From Faecalicatena faecalis (GTDB taxonomy: Bacteria > Bacillota > Clostridia > Lachnospirales > Lachnospiraceae): a stretch of DNA of 64,000 nucleotides. The stretch is from assembly GCF_012524165.2 (NCBI RefSeq), contig NZ_JABACJ020000022.1:18849-82848 (forward strand), in the 5' to 3' direction. The notes under the pieces were generated by a model. The model was given only the letters and a program-made list of their open reading frames with translations. It searched no databases and was not told the DNA's origin. How positions within the stretch are numbered: position 1 is the stretch's first letter; each line of letters opens with the position of its first letter. This document shows positions 15,781-24,879 of the stretch, one piece after another. The position numbers and the translations under genes are program-made.

Positions 15781-18768
15781 ATGAGATTAAAAAATTATTA
15801 CGAAGATCCTGATATTCTGCATGTGGGAACTACCAAAGAAAGGGCGTATTATATCCCGCAGAAACCAGAGAATCTGCCTTCAAAAATGTTATTAAATGGG
15901 GACTGGCGCTTTTATTATGGAGAGGATCCAGAGGAGATTCCGGAGGGATTTTATGAAAAGGGATATCCCTCAGAGGAGTGGCATACCATTCCAGTTCCAG
16001 GCTGTTGGCAGAATTACGGGTATGACACACATCAGTATGTATGTAACTACTACCCGTTTCCTTACCGCCCGCCTTATGTGCCAAAGCAAAATCCCTGCGG
16101 AGCTTACATACGGGAATTTGTCCTGGAAGCTTCCTCAATAGGAAAAAGGCAGTATCTTAACTTTGAGGGAGTAGATTCTTGCTTTTATGTCTGGGTAAAT
16201 GGAGAATTTGCAGGATATAGCCAGGTATCACATTCAACAAGTGAATTCGAAATTACAGACTTGGTAACAGAAGGGTCTAATACGCTGGCTGTCCTTGTCT
16301 TGAAATGGTGCGATGGAAGCTACCTCGAAGATCAGGACAAATTCAGGATGTCAGGTATATTCCGGGATGTTTACCTGTTAGAAAGACCGCAGAACCATAT
16401 ACAGGATATCTTCATACAGGCAAAATTAGATGACAGTTTAAAAACAGGAGTGCTGGAAGCCAATTGGGAGAGTACAGAAGGGGACCTGGAGATAAACGCC
16501 GTACTCCAGGCGTCAGACGGAAATATACTGGCGGAGGAAAAAGTGAATGCAGGCTGCTTGAGGTTTCCAGTGGATGATCCGGTCCTATGGAACGCAGAAC
16601 AGCCCAGGCTGTACACACTTACGCTGGATTCAGGAGAAGAGCGTATTGTTCAGCAGATCGGATTCCGGAAAATTGAGATCATTGATTCCGTTGTCTATCT
16701 GAATAAGGTTCCTGTTAAGATGCGCGGAGTCAACCATCATGATTCAGACCCGGTAACAGGATTTGTCATGGACCGGGAACAGGTCTTAAAAGATCTGGCC
16801 CTGATGAAGCAGCATAATATCAATGCAATACGGACGAGCCATTATCCGAGTTCTCCATGGTTTATGGAAATGTGTGACCAGTATGGTTTTTATGTACTGG
16901 ATGAGGCAGACCTGGAATCACACGGGGCGGCAGAGTTTTATGGAGGCTCCCGTGAGGAAACATATGGCGATGTAATCCAGAACCCTATCTTTTACCAGGC
17001 TGTCCAGGACCGTGTCAGACGCTGTGTACACCGGGATAAAAACCGGACAAGCGTAATCATCTGGTCTCTGGGAAATGAGTCAGGCTATGGTGTCAGCATG
17101 GAAGACGCAGGCCGCTGGGTAAAAGAATTTGATCCGGACAGGCTTTTGCAGTATGAGGGCAGTATATGGGAGACCGGCGGCCACAAAAATGATACGTCCA
17201 TGCTGGATCTTTACACAACAATGTATGACTCCACTTTTGATATTGAAAAATATCTGAATAATCCTGACTGGAAGAAACCATATATGATGATCGAATATGC
17301 ACATGCTATGGGAAATGGGCCTGGAGATTTAGAGGATTATCAGAAGATATTTGATGGAAATCCAAGGGTATTCGGAGGATTTGTGTGGGAATGGTGTGAC
17401 CATGGAGTCTATATGGGAACAGCAGATAACGGAAAGGCAAAATATTATTACGGCGGAGATTTTCAAGAAGAGCTCCATGATGATAACTTCTGTATGGACG
17501 GGCTGGTTTACCCGGACCGCACACCACATACGGGATTAAAGGAACTTAAGAATGTACTTCGCCCGATCAGGGCATTCCTGAAAGACAAAGAGAACAAAGA
17601 AGTAGAGCTTGAAAATAAGATGGATTTTACTGCTCTGGAGGATCGGTTATATATACACTATACCGTAGAACAGGATGGTGCAGTTATATGCGAAAAGGAT
17701 TTATATCCTTTGAACCACCCGGCTCATGAAAAGAGAAGCTATCACTTAGATTATACGGTTCCGTCATCAGGTATCTGTACATTAACTTTAGAATATAAAA
17801 CTCTCAAAAAAGAGGACTTTATAGAAAAAGATACAGTAGTTGGATTTGATCAGTTTTTTCTGCAGAAAGGAGGACACAAAATTAAGACAACGGATTCAGG
17901 CAGTATACGGACAGAAGAACTGAAGCATTACATCTACGTGGAAGGAGATGATTTTACCTATCGTTTTGACAAATATGCAGGGGCATTTGACCAGATCATC
18001 TGCAGCGGGTGCATCTATACAACGAAACCGATACAGTACAATGTATGGAGGGCTCCGACCGATAATGACAGGCTGGCAAAACTGGAATGGCAGAAAGCCG
18101 GATATGACAGGATTCAGGCATGTGTAAAAGAAACGGAAGTAAAACAGTTGGAAAATGCCGTACAGATCTGTGTTTCCCTGGAGCTGGCAGCAGCACATAT
18201 ACAGCCATGTGTAGAGGCACAAGTGCAATGGAACGTATATGCAGATGGGACAATCAGTACGGATATCAAGGCAGAACGTAATATGGAAATGCCGTTTCTG
18301 CCAAGATTTGGAATCCGTATGTTCCTGCCAAAGAGCTTTTCAGAGGCATCTTATCTGGGATATGGACCAATGGAATCCTATCTAGATAAGCACCAGGCAT
18401 CCAGATTCGGGCGTTTTTCTGCAAAGGTAAAGGATCTGCATGAGGATTACATCAAACCACAGGAAAACGGAAGCCACTACCATACATACGAGGTATCATT
18501 ATCAAATGGTACGGGAGACCAGATCGAAGTATATTCCGAAGATACTTTTTCTATGCAGGTACTTCCTTATACTCAGGAAGAGCTGTCTGCAAAGAAGCAC
18601 AATTTTGAACTGGAGGAACATACAGAGACGGTTCTGTGCCTCGATTATAAAATGAGCGGTGTTGGTTCTCAAAGCTGTGGACCAGAACTGAAAGAGGAAT
18701 ATCGATTAAAGGAAGAGAGAATGAATTATCAGTTAATGATACGTTTTAAGTCACTGAGGAGGAAATAA
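15781..18768 (+). CDS. lacZ: LacZ-type GH2 beta-galactosidase
   Basis: 995 residues, close to classical LacZ length (about 1,020). Domain order: N-terminal jelly roll (WQNYGYDTHQY, NPCGAYIREF), Ig-like domain, TIM barrel with RGVNHHDSDP, acid/base E433 in GNESGYG, nucleophile E505 in IEYAHAMGNGPG and GGFVWEWCDHG. A C-terminal Bgal_small_N domain follows, marked by YNVWRAPTDND, so this is a true LacZ-family member unlike the GH2 at 9769. Cytoplasmic. It overlaps an operon with an MFS and an SSS transporter (two bases to the next gene). Substrate could be lactose or another beta-galactoside. Confidence 0.92.
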   Translation: MRLKNYYEDPDILHVGTTKERAYYIPQKPENLPSKMLLNGDWRFYYGEDPEEIPEGFYEKGYPSEEWHTIPVPGCWQNYGYDTHQYVCNYYPFPYRPPYVPKQNPCGAYIREFVLEASSIGKRQYLNFEGVDSCFYVWVNGEFAGYSQVSHSTSEFEITDLVTEGSNTLAVLVLKWCDGSYLEDQDKFRMSGIFRDVYLLERPQNHIQDIFIQAKLDDSLKTGVLEANWESTEGDLEINAVLQASDGNILAEEKVNAGCLRFPVDDPVLWNAEQPRLYTLTLDSGEERIVQQIGFRKIEIIDSVVYLNKVPVKMRGVNHHDSDPVTGFVMDREQVLKDLALMKQHNINAIRTSHYPSSPWFMEMCDQYGFYVLDEADLESHGAAEFYGGSREETYGDVIQNPIFYQAVQDRVRRCVHRDKNRTSVIIWSLGNESGYGVSMEDAGRWVKEFDPDRLLQYEGSIWETGGHKNDTSMLDLYTTMYDSTFDIEKYLNNPDWKKPYMMIEYAHAMGNGPGDLEDYQKIFDGNPRVFGGFVWEWCDHGVYMGTADNGKAKYYYGGDFQEELHDDNFCMDGLVYPDRTPHTGLKELKNVLRPIRAFLKDKENKEVELENKMDFTALEDRLYIHYTVEQDGAVICEKDLYPLNHPAHEKRSYHLDYTVPSSGICTLTLEYKTLKKEDFIEKDTVVGFDQFFLQKGGHKIKTTDSGSIRTEELKHYIYVEGDDFTYRFDKYAGAFDQIICSGCIYTTKPIQYNVWRAPTDNDRLAKLEWQKAGYDRIQACVKETEVKQLENAVQICVSLELAAAHIQPCVEAQVQWNVYADGTISTDIKAERNMEMPFLPRFGIRMFLPKSFSEASYLGYGPMESYLDKHQASRFGRFSAKVKDLHEDYIKPQENGSHYHTYEVSLSNGTGDQIEVYSEDTFSMQVLPYTQEELSAKKHNFELEEHTETVLCLDYKMSGVGSQSCGPELKEEYRLKEERMNYQLMIRFKSLRRK

Positions 18769-18769
18769 T

Positions 18770-19969
18770 ATGAAGATTAAAAGCTTTTTCACAAAGGAAA
18801 ATATTTGTTTCACCATTATACAGACGGCATATTGGGCAGGCTTCTGCATTCTGTTTGCGTACCTCAGCCCATATATTCTGAGTCTGGGATGCTCCAATAC
18901 TCAGCTGGGTGTGATCATATCCGCGAATTCCCTGGCAAGTATTATTGGACAGCCGGTTTTCGGTTATATTTGTGACCGGTCAGGTTCTATTAAAAAAGTA
19001 ATGATAGGCAGTCTGCTTGGAGGCAGTGTACTTGCAGCCATTTTCTATCTGACTGGCAGCAGCTATCTGGCTATTTTATTCTTTTCAACCGTGATCTCCT
19101 TTATTATCCAGGCAGTGTATCCGTTGATCGATAACTGGACTGTTCTGGATGCACAGGTGAATCCGACAACAAACTATGGTATCACACGAGGAATTGCATC
19201 CTTAGGATATGCTGCGACATCAGCGATCGTAGGTGGATTTTTCGATAAGCACGGATTTCAGTGGATGTTCATACTTTTTATTGCTATGATGGTGATAGCA
19301 GCTCTTGGCTGTATGGGTCCTAAAGATACAAATAATTCTGTAGAGAAAGAAAAAGTGAAATTTACAGATTTGAAGTTACTGGCAACAAATTATGGATATG
19401 TAGCATTTGTAGTTGTAGCAACTCTTTTATATGTAGCATTCCGGTCAGCACACGGTTTCCTGGCAACCTTGATGACACAGGTCGGAGGCAGCACAGAGCA
19501 GCTGGGATATGCCTGGTCAGTACTGGGATTAAGTGAGGTGCCTGCATTATTCCTGGCAGGAATCATTCTGAGAAAGATGAAAGATTCACATTTGCTGTTT
19601 GTCTCCATGTGCTTCTTTGTATTGAGAGTCTTACTTCCATCTTTCGCAGTAACACCGACACAGCTGATCTGGATGACTGCTCTGCAGGGACTTTCTTATG
19701 GATTATTCCTTCCGGCATCTGTATCATTTATTGCCCGGATCACGAAGAGAGAACTGTCCAGTACAGCACAGACCTTCGCCGTTGCCATGTATGCAGGTGT
19801 AGGAAATACAGTTGCCGGAGTCGTAGGTGGTGTATTAGTAGATTCCATTGGTGTAGTGAATGTATACCGAATCGCAGAAATCATTATTGCAGTACTTGCA
19901 GTTGTTTTCGGGATGGTTGTAGTATCACTGGATAAAAAGGAAAAAGCAGCACAGGCTGCAGCGGAGTAA
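18770..19969 (+). CDS. MFS transporter (MFS_1-like, oligosaccharide/nucleoside class)
   Basis: 399 residues, twelve predicted membrane segments in two halves. YICDRSGSIKKVMIG in the loop after the second helix is the MFS motif A region (D-R-x-G/S-x-K/R), and NWTVLDAQVNPTTNYGITRGIASLGYA resembles LacY-like/MFS_1-like permeases. The ATG follows AGGAGGAAATAAT and lies two bases after the lacZ stop, so they are co-translated. A beta-galactoside:H+ symporter is the likely role. Confidence 0.85.
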   Translation: MKIKSFFTKENICFTIIQTAYWAGFCILFAYLSPYILSLGCSNTQLGVIISANSLASIIGQPVFGYICDRSGSIKKVMIGSLLGGSVLAAIFYLTGSSYLAILFFSTVISFIIQAVYPLIDNWTVLDAQVNPTTNYGITRGIASLGYAATSAIVGGFFDKHGFQWMFILFIAMMVIAALGCMGPKDTNNSVEKEKVKFTDLKLLATNYGYVAFVVVATLLYVAFRSAHGFLATLMTQVGGSTEQLGYAWSVLGLSEVPALFLAGIILRKMKDSHLLFVSMCFFVLRVLLPSFAVTPTQLIWMTALQGLSYGLFLPASVSFIARITKRELSSTAQTFAVAMYAGVGNTVAGVVGGVLVDSIGVVNVYRIAEIIIAVLAVVFGMVVVSLDKKEKAAQAAAE

Positions 19970-20033
19970 AAAATGTAACGTCTGCGAAAAATAAAGAAAT
20001 CCATAGGCACAAGAAAGAGTAGAGGAGAGAGTG

Positions 20034-21629
20034 ATGTCTGTTATCGATTTTATCATTGTGATAGTTTATTTGGGGATACTTCTGGGACTTGGCGTCAGGC
20101 TGAGCAGAGGGAATGAGACACAGGATGATTATTTTATTGCGGGACGTTCTATGGCATGGCTGCCGGTAGCTTTATCGGTGGCCGCCACTACAATAAGCGG
20201 TAACGGCTTTATTGGAGGACCGGGCTGGTCATACCAGTCCGGTCTTAGGGCATTTATGATGAACGCCAGCATACCGTTGGTCCTGGCGCTTGCCTGCAGC
20301 TGTTTTCTTCCATTTTTGTACCACATTCGAATTACATCATGTTATGAATATCTGCAGAAACGTTTTGGGGCTGCCAGCAGAACGCTTGGGGCAGTCGGGT
20401 TTTTAGCAACCGCCTTGATTCAGGTCAGCTCCATGGTATATATCCCATCGCTGATCATCAGCCAGTTGACAGGCTGGAATATTAAAGTAGTTTTAATCGT
20501 CATCGTGATTGTATCTACAGTTTATACCCTGCTGGGAGGGATCAAAGCTGTAATCTGGACGGATGTCATTCAGATGGTGATTGTATGGGGCGGATTGTTT
20601 GCGGTCATTTTTCTGGCACTTAAGAATTTGGATATCGGTTTCATGGAGACGATCCAGGTGGCACGGGAAGCCGGAAAATTAAATGCGCTGGATTTTTCCA
20701 TGGATCTGAACCTGGAAAATGGATTCTGGGTTACACTACTGGGCGGCGGAATTCTGTGGATGCAGTATTATATATCAGATCAATCACAGGTACAGAGGCT
20801 TTTTTCAGCAAAATCCGTAACAGAGGTAAAACGGTCTCTTTTGACAAGCGGTATTCTGATGAATGTCATGTATTTCGTATTCATGATCATTGGGCTTATT
20901 ATGTTCTCTGTATTCCAGGGAAGGACTTTTGATAATACAAACCAGATCATGATCCAATTTATAGCGGACAGGGTACCGGCCGGTGTGATGGGATGCATTA
21001 TAGCAGGTATCTTTGCCGCTGCGATGTCGAGCGTGGATTCTCTTTTGAACTCCATGGCAACCGTCTTTATAAAAGATATTTATGAAAAATGGGTGCTGAA
21101 AGGTAAGAAGACTGCATCCTTGACAGTATCCCGGAATTTTACCCTGGTCATGGCCGTATTCGTTGTTTTATTTGCTACGCTGGGATTCTTGAATACAACG
21201 GCATCTGTCTTAGCAGTGGTAGGAAGTTATATTTCTTATCTGTGCGGAGCGATTTTGGGAATGTTCCTGCTGGGAATGCTCACCAAGAGGGCCAATGATC
21301 TTGGAGTGTCGATCGGTTTTGCGGCTGGAGTATTGGGAACAGTTGTATTGTCTAAGGTCTGTCCGGTCAACTATCTCTGGTATAATGTGACAGGCTTGCT
21401 GATCACGATGGCAGCAGGATATTTGGCAAGTCTTTTGAAACCGGGGAAAAACCTGGCAGAGACAGAGCGGTATACTCTTTTGGGATGCAGAAGAGAGATT
21501 TTAGGGGCGAGTACAGCACATACAGATAAAAAACTGCTCCAGGAGATCCCCTGCCATATGGATAAGTATAGCTGGGGGCTGATTCTGTTTTTCGTGATCC
21601 AGTATCTTGTATTGGGGACATTCAGATAA
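20034..21629 (+). CDS. Sodium:solute symporter (SSS family)
   Basis: 531 residues with about 13-14 hydrophobic segments. The start is the ATG at 20034, seven bases after GAGGAG; the GTG just before it is too close. DDYFIAGRSMAWLPVALSVA near the N terminus, the TLLGGIKAVIWTDVIQ loop and the AAMSSVDSLLNSMATVF segment are SSS hallmarks, including the Na+-site Ser/Asp pair. SSS members import sugars, amino acids, sialic acid or carboxylates with Na+. It is third in the lacZ operon, so a second sugar route or a product importer is likely; the substrate cannot be read from sequence. Confidence 0.87.
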   Translation: MSVIDFIIVIVYLGILLGLGVRLSRGNETQDDYFIAGRSMAWLPVALSVAATTISGNGFIGGPGWSYQSGLRAFMMNASIPLVLALACSCFLPFLYHIRITSCYEYLQKRFGAASRTLGAVGFLATALIQVSSMVYIPSLIISQLTGWNIKVVLIVIVIVSTVYTLLGGIKAVIWTDVIQMVIVWGGLFAVIFLALKNLDIGFMETIQVAREAGKLNALDFSMDLNLENGFWVTLLGGGILWMQYYISDQSQVQRLFSAKSVTEVKRSLLTSGILMNVMYFVFMIIGLIMFSVFQGRTFDNTNQIMIQFIADRVPAGVMGCIIAGIFAAAMSSVDSLLNSMATVFIKDIYEKWVLKGKKTASLTVSRNFTLVMAVFVVLFATLGFLNTTASVLAVVGSYISYLCGAILGMFLLGMLTKRANDLGVSIGFAAGVLGTVVLSKVCPVNYLWYNVTGLLITMAAGYLASLLKPGKNLAETERYTLLGCRREILGASTAHTDKKLLQEIPCHMDKYSWGLILFFVIQYLVLGTFR

Positions 21630-21704
21630 ATATAATCAGGAGTCATGCAGGAACTGGCGTACTTTTGGACACAAATACGCCAGAGAGCATTTGGATTATG
21701 AGGA

Positions 21705-21754
21705 AAATCAATGAGGTGAAATGGGGCGATACATTTTACCTCATTGATTTCTTT
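21705..21754. terminator. Bidirectional terminator between SSS gene and AraC gene
   Basis: An 18-bp stem formed by AATCAATGAGGTGAAATG (21706-21723) and CATTTTACCTCATTGATT (21732-21749), one GU-type mismatch, with T-run on the plus side and A-rich sequence on the other. It overlaps the 3' end of the minus-strand AraC gene. A smaller CTGGCGTA/TACGCCAG hairpin without a T-run lies just before at 21654-21683. Confidence 0.85.
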
Positions 21755-22593
21755 TTATATTCATTTGGAGAACAGCCTGTCTTTTTCTTAAAGATGCGGC
21801 TGAAGTAAAGCGGGTCCAAATATCCTACCAGCTCAGCAACTTCGGAGATCTGAAAGGAGTTATTAGCCAAAAGATCCTTTGCCTTTTCGATTCTCATATC
21901 CACCAGATATGCCTGGGGAGAAGAACCGGTAAAGTCTTTAAAGCACCGGATAAACCAGTTATAGGTCATGTGATATTTATCTGCAAGATCCCGAATCACA
22001 ATAGGTTCTTTATAATTTTCATGTATATACAGGACGGCAGAAGCAATATCTTTATGGCGGTTAGAATAGTGGGATTTCTGCTTTTCACGGGCACGGTTCA
22101 ACAAGAGGCAGAGCTGTTGCAGCATCAAAACATTCATTTCACAGAAATCATTTTCCAAAAGCTGGGTTTCATGAATGACACTGTTAAACAAAGAAATCAG
22201 AGCACTGTCAACGCCGATATACAGGACAGATTCACCCCAGAGACTGTATTGTCTCAGAAGAGCTTCCGCCTGATGTCCGGTAAAATGAATCCAGTAGACT
22301 TCCGGCTGCTCTTCCAGGCGGTAATAGTAAAACTGGGGTTCGCCAGGATAGTATATGATAATATTCCCAGCGGATACGGACTGGTATTTCCCGTGGATTA
22401 AAAAATGTCCGGTCCCTTTCGTTATATAAAGAATCTGATAGTCCGGGCGTCCCTTCAAACGGGTGGTCTCCAGATAGTTTAATTTGACCAGCTTATAATG
22501 CCCTGCGCTGTTAACAAGCAGGGGAACGGTTTTATCTTCTAATCCATCAGGACCTGGGCGATAGTATCCAGTTATGCTGATTATGGGAATCAC
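21736..22593 (-). CDS. AraC-family regulator with N-terminal cupin domain
   Basis: 285 residues, the classic AraC length. The N-terminal half is a cupin-like sugar-binding domain (YQILYITKGTGHFLIHGK, AGNIIIYYPGEPQFY). The C-terminal half has two HTHs, the first around IVIRDLADKYHMTYNWFIRC and the second ISEVAELVGYLDPLYFSRIF, with the closing motif TGCSPNEYKK. It is convergent with the lacZ operon and probably controls it. The upstream gap carries two ACGAA words 10 bases apart (22691, 22701), similar to the pair before lacZ. Confidence 0.9.
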   Translation of the reverse strand: MIPIISITGYYRPGPDGLEDKTVPLLVNSAGHYKLVKLNYLETTRLKGRPDYQILYITKGTGHFLIHGKYQSVSAGNIIIYYPGEPQFYYYRLEEQPEVYWIHFTGHQAEALLRQYSLWGESVLYIGVDSALISLFNSVIHETQLLENDFCEMNVLMLQQLCLLLNRAREKQKSHYSNRHKDIASAVLYIHENYKEPIVIRDLADKYHMTYNWFIRCFKDFTGSSPQAYLVDMRIEKAKDLLANNSFQISEVAELVGYLDPLYFSRIFKKKTGCSPNEYKKKSMR

Positions 22594-22854
22594 ATCCTTT
22601 CGAGTGAGATAAACAGGCAGCGCAAAAATAAAATTAGTTTTATTATAGCACTTACGGGATAAATGATATAGTTATATTTGATAGATAAAACGAAGAAAAA
22701 CGAAATGGAACACAGGTACCTAAGTAGACAAGATTGTCAAATTATTCACCTGCCATAAATAATTTATAAAATATGACCTGTACCACTTCCATTTTGATCA
22801 AATATTTTGTATAATATCTCTAATATACATAAAAGACACGATGGGGGTGGAACT
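22594..22854. promoter_or_regulatory. Divergent promoter region between araC-type gene and molybdenum cluster
   Basis: A 261-base AT-rich gap. On the plus strand TATAAT at 22810-22815 is a good -10 box about 40 bases before the GTG start at 22855; no convincing -35 is seen. No ModE-box-like palindrome was found here. Confidence 0.5.
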
Positions 22855-23823
22855 GTGAAGAAGACGGGAGCAGTTCTGGCGGCAGCAGGTATGTCAACCA
22901 GGATGCATGATTTTAAGCCGATGCTGCCTTTTGGAGATTCAACAATCATAATGCACATTGTATCGATGCTGAAGAACCTTGATTTAGATCCGATTGTAGT
23001 AGTGACGGGTTATCGGGCCGACGAGGTGGAAGAGCATCTTTTTCAGACAGGCGTTCGTTTTTTAAAAAACGAACAATATGAAAAAACAGAAATGTTTGAT
23101 TCTATCAAAATGGGAATTCATGAGATCTCAGGAGATTGCGAACGAATTCTGATTATGCCCATTGATCTGCCGGCTATCAAGCCTGAGACGCTGAGGCAGG
23201 TACTGATGATCGATGCGGAAATCGTACGAACGGTCTGCCATGACAGACCCGGACATCCGATTGTCTTACGCAGCGATGTGGCAGAAAAGTTATGTCAGTA
23301 TCAGGGCGACAAAGGATTGCGGGGAGCGGTCAGGGATTCCGGGCTTCCGGTTACGAAGGTGGAAGTAGAGGACGAGGGAGTATGCCGGGGCGTGAACACG
23401 GAAGATGAGTATCAGGAACTTCTGGAATGGAATTATCAGAGAGGAGAGGGATATCCCATCCGGCCTCAGGTAAAAGTCAGGCTGACTGCAAACAAACCAT
23501 TTTTCGGACCGGGGGTCTATGATCTTCTGAACCTGGTCGGACAGACAGGCTCTCTGCAGGAGGCATGCCATCACATGAACCTTTCTTACAGCAAAGGAAG
23601 TAAGATGGTCAAGGAAGCAGAGCGGCAGCTTGGATTTTCCATTACAGAGCGCTGGGCAGGCGGTCCCGGAGGAGGCGGTTCCAGGCTGACGGAGGAAGGC
23701 CTGAGACTTTTGGAGAATTACAGCCGGATGGTATCAGAGGTACAGGAGAGCACAGAACAGATTTACCGGAAGTATTTTGGCAAAGGATTTCGCCAGGAAT
23801 TTACCGGGAATAAGAAAGGATAG
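22855..23823 (+). CDS. MocA/MobA-like nucleotidyltransferase fused to ModE/LysR-type HTH
   Basis: 322 residues from the GTG at 22855, which has GGGGGTGG before it; the open frame upstream lacks a ribosome site. Residues 1-190 are a nucleotidyltransferase of the molybdenum-cofactor type: LAAAGMSTRMHDFKPMLPFGD (GTP/CTP-binding glycine-rich loop, split here by length), MPIDLPAI and RPGHPIVL. Residues 205-310 form a winged HTH of the ModE N-terminal kind: LVGQTGSLQEACHHMNLSYSKG, then GPGGGGSRLTEEG. It probably makes the cytidine or guanine dinucleotide form of the cofactor and also senses or regulates. First gene of the Moco operon (24-base gap to next). Confidence 0.85.
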   Translation: MKKTGAVLAAAGMSTRMHDFKPMLPFGDSTIIMHIVSMLKNLDLDPIVVVTGYRADEVEEHLFQTGVRFLKNEQYEKTEMFDSIKMGIHEISGDCERILIMPIDLPAIKPETLRQVLMIDAEIVRTVCHDRPGHPIVLRSDVAEKLCQYQGDKGLRGAVRDSGLPVTKVEVEDEGVCRGVNTEDEYQELLEWNYQRGEGYPIRPQVKVRLTANKPFFGPGVYDLLNLVGQTGSLQEACHHMNLSYSKGSKMVKEAERQLGFSITERWAGGPGGGGSRLTEEGLRLLENYSRMVSEVQESTEQIYRKYFGKGFRQEFTGNKKG

Positions 23824-23847
23824 GAAGAAGGAAGGACAGGAAAAGAA

Positions 23848-24876
23848 ATGAAATTAGTCAGGACAGAAGATGCAGTAGGGCATATTTTATGCCATGATAT
23901 CACACAGATCATCCCCGGAGTGACCAAGGATGCAGTATTCAGAAAGGGCCACGTAGTGACCAGGGAGGACATCCCGGTTCTTTTGTCTGTGGGAAAAGAG
24001 CATCTGTACATATGGGAAAAGCAGGAAGGAATGCTGCATGAAAATGAGGCGGCTGAGGTACTCAGGGAAATCAGCCAGGGCGCGAACATGCACCCGACAG
24101 AGGCAAAAGAAGGAAAAATCGAACTGATTGCAGACTGTGACGGATTATTGAAAGTAGATTCTGCCACCATGAAAAAGGTCAACAGTCTCGGAGAGATGAT
24201 GATTGCAAGCCGCCACGGGAATTTCCCGGTGAAAAAGGGCGACAAGATTGCGGGAACGCGTGTCATCCCTCTGATCATTGAGAAGGAAAAGATGGAGAGG
24301 GCGAAGGAAACTGCCGGGGAGACTCCGATTTTCGAGGTCCTGCCTTTCAGTCATAAAAAAGTGGGGATCGTGACAACGGGAAGTGAAGTTTACCATCACC
24401 GGATCGAAGACTCATTTACCCCGGTGATCCGGGAAAAACTTGCGGAATATGACACAGAGGTCGTGGGACACGAGATCTGCAATGATGACCATGAGATGAT
24501 TACTGGAGCTATCATGAAACTGTTGGAAATGGGATGTGACATGGTCGTGTGCACGGGCGGTATGAGCGTGGACCCGGATGATCGCACACCGCTGGCAATC
24601 AAGAACACAGGGGCCGAGATCGTAAGCTACGGGGCACCGGTACTGCCGGGGGCAATGTTCCTTCTGGCATATTACGACGGGAAGATTCCGGTCATGGGGC
24701 TGCCGGGCTGTGTAATGTACGCAAAGCGGACTATTTTTGATCTGGTCCTGCCGAGGCTCATGTGCGGGGAAAAATTAAGACCAGAGGATTTAAGCTGTCT
24801 GGGAGAAGGCGGTCTGTGCCTGTCCTGTCCGGTATGCACATTCCCGAACTGTGGATTTGGAAAAGCGGGGGCTTAG
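23848..24876 (+). CDS. MoeA/MogA-like molybdopterin-binding protein with C-terminal Cys cluster
   Basis: 342 residues. An N-terminal MoeA-like beta-rich part (GHILCHDITQIIPG, FRKGHVV) is followed by the MoCF/MogA fold: VGIVTTGSEVY, ICNDDHEMI, MVVCTGGMSVDPDD, the molybdopterin-binding loop. Shorter than canonical MoeA (about 400). The last 30 residues contain C-x2-C-x2-C-x4-C (CLSCPVCTFPNC), which could bind a metal or FeS. It likely inserts molybdenum into molybdopterin or holds the cofactor. It is four bases from moaA and co-transcribed. Confidence 0.87.
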   Translation: MKLVRTEDAVGHILCHDITQIIPGVTKDAVFRKGHVVTREDIPVLLSVGKEHLYIWEKQEGMLHENEAAEVLREISQGANMHPTEAKEGKIELIADCDGLLKVDSATMKKVNSLGEMMIASRHGNFPVKKGDKIAGTRVIPLIIEKEKMERAKETAGETPIFEVLPFSHKKVGIVTTGSEVYHHRIEDSFTPVIREKLAEYDTEVVGHEICNDDHEMITGAIMKLLEMGCDMVVCTGGMSVDPDDRTPLAIKNTGAEIVSYGAPVLPGAMFLLAYYDGKIPVMGLPGCVMYAKRTIFDLVLPRLMCGEKLRPEDLSCLGEGGLCLSCPVCTFPNCGFGKAGA

Positions 24877-24879
24877 AAT

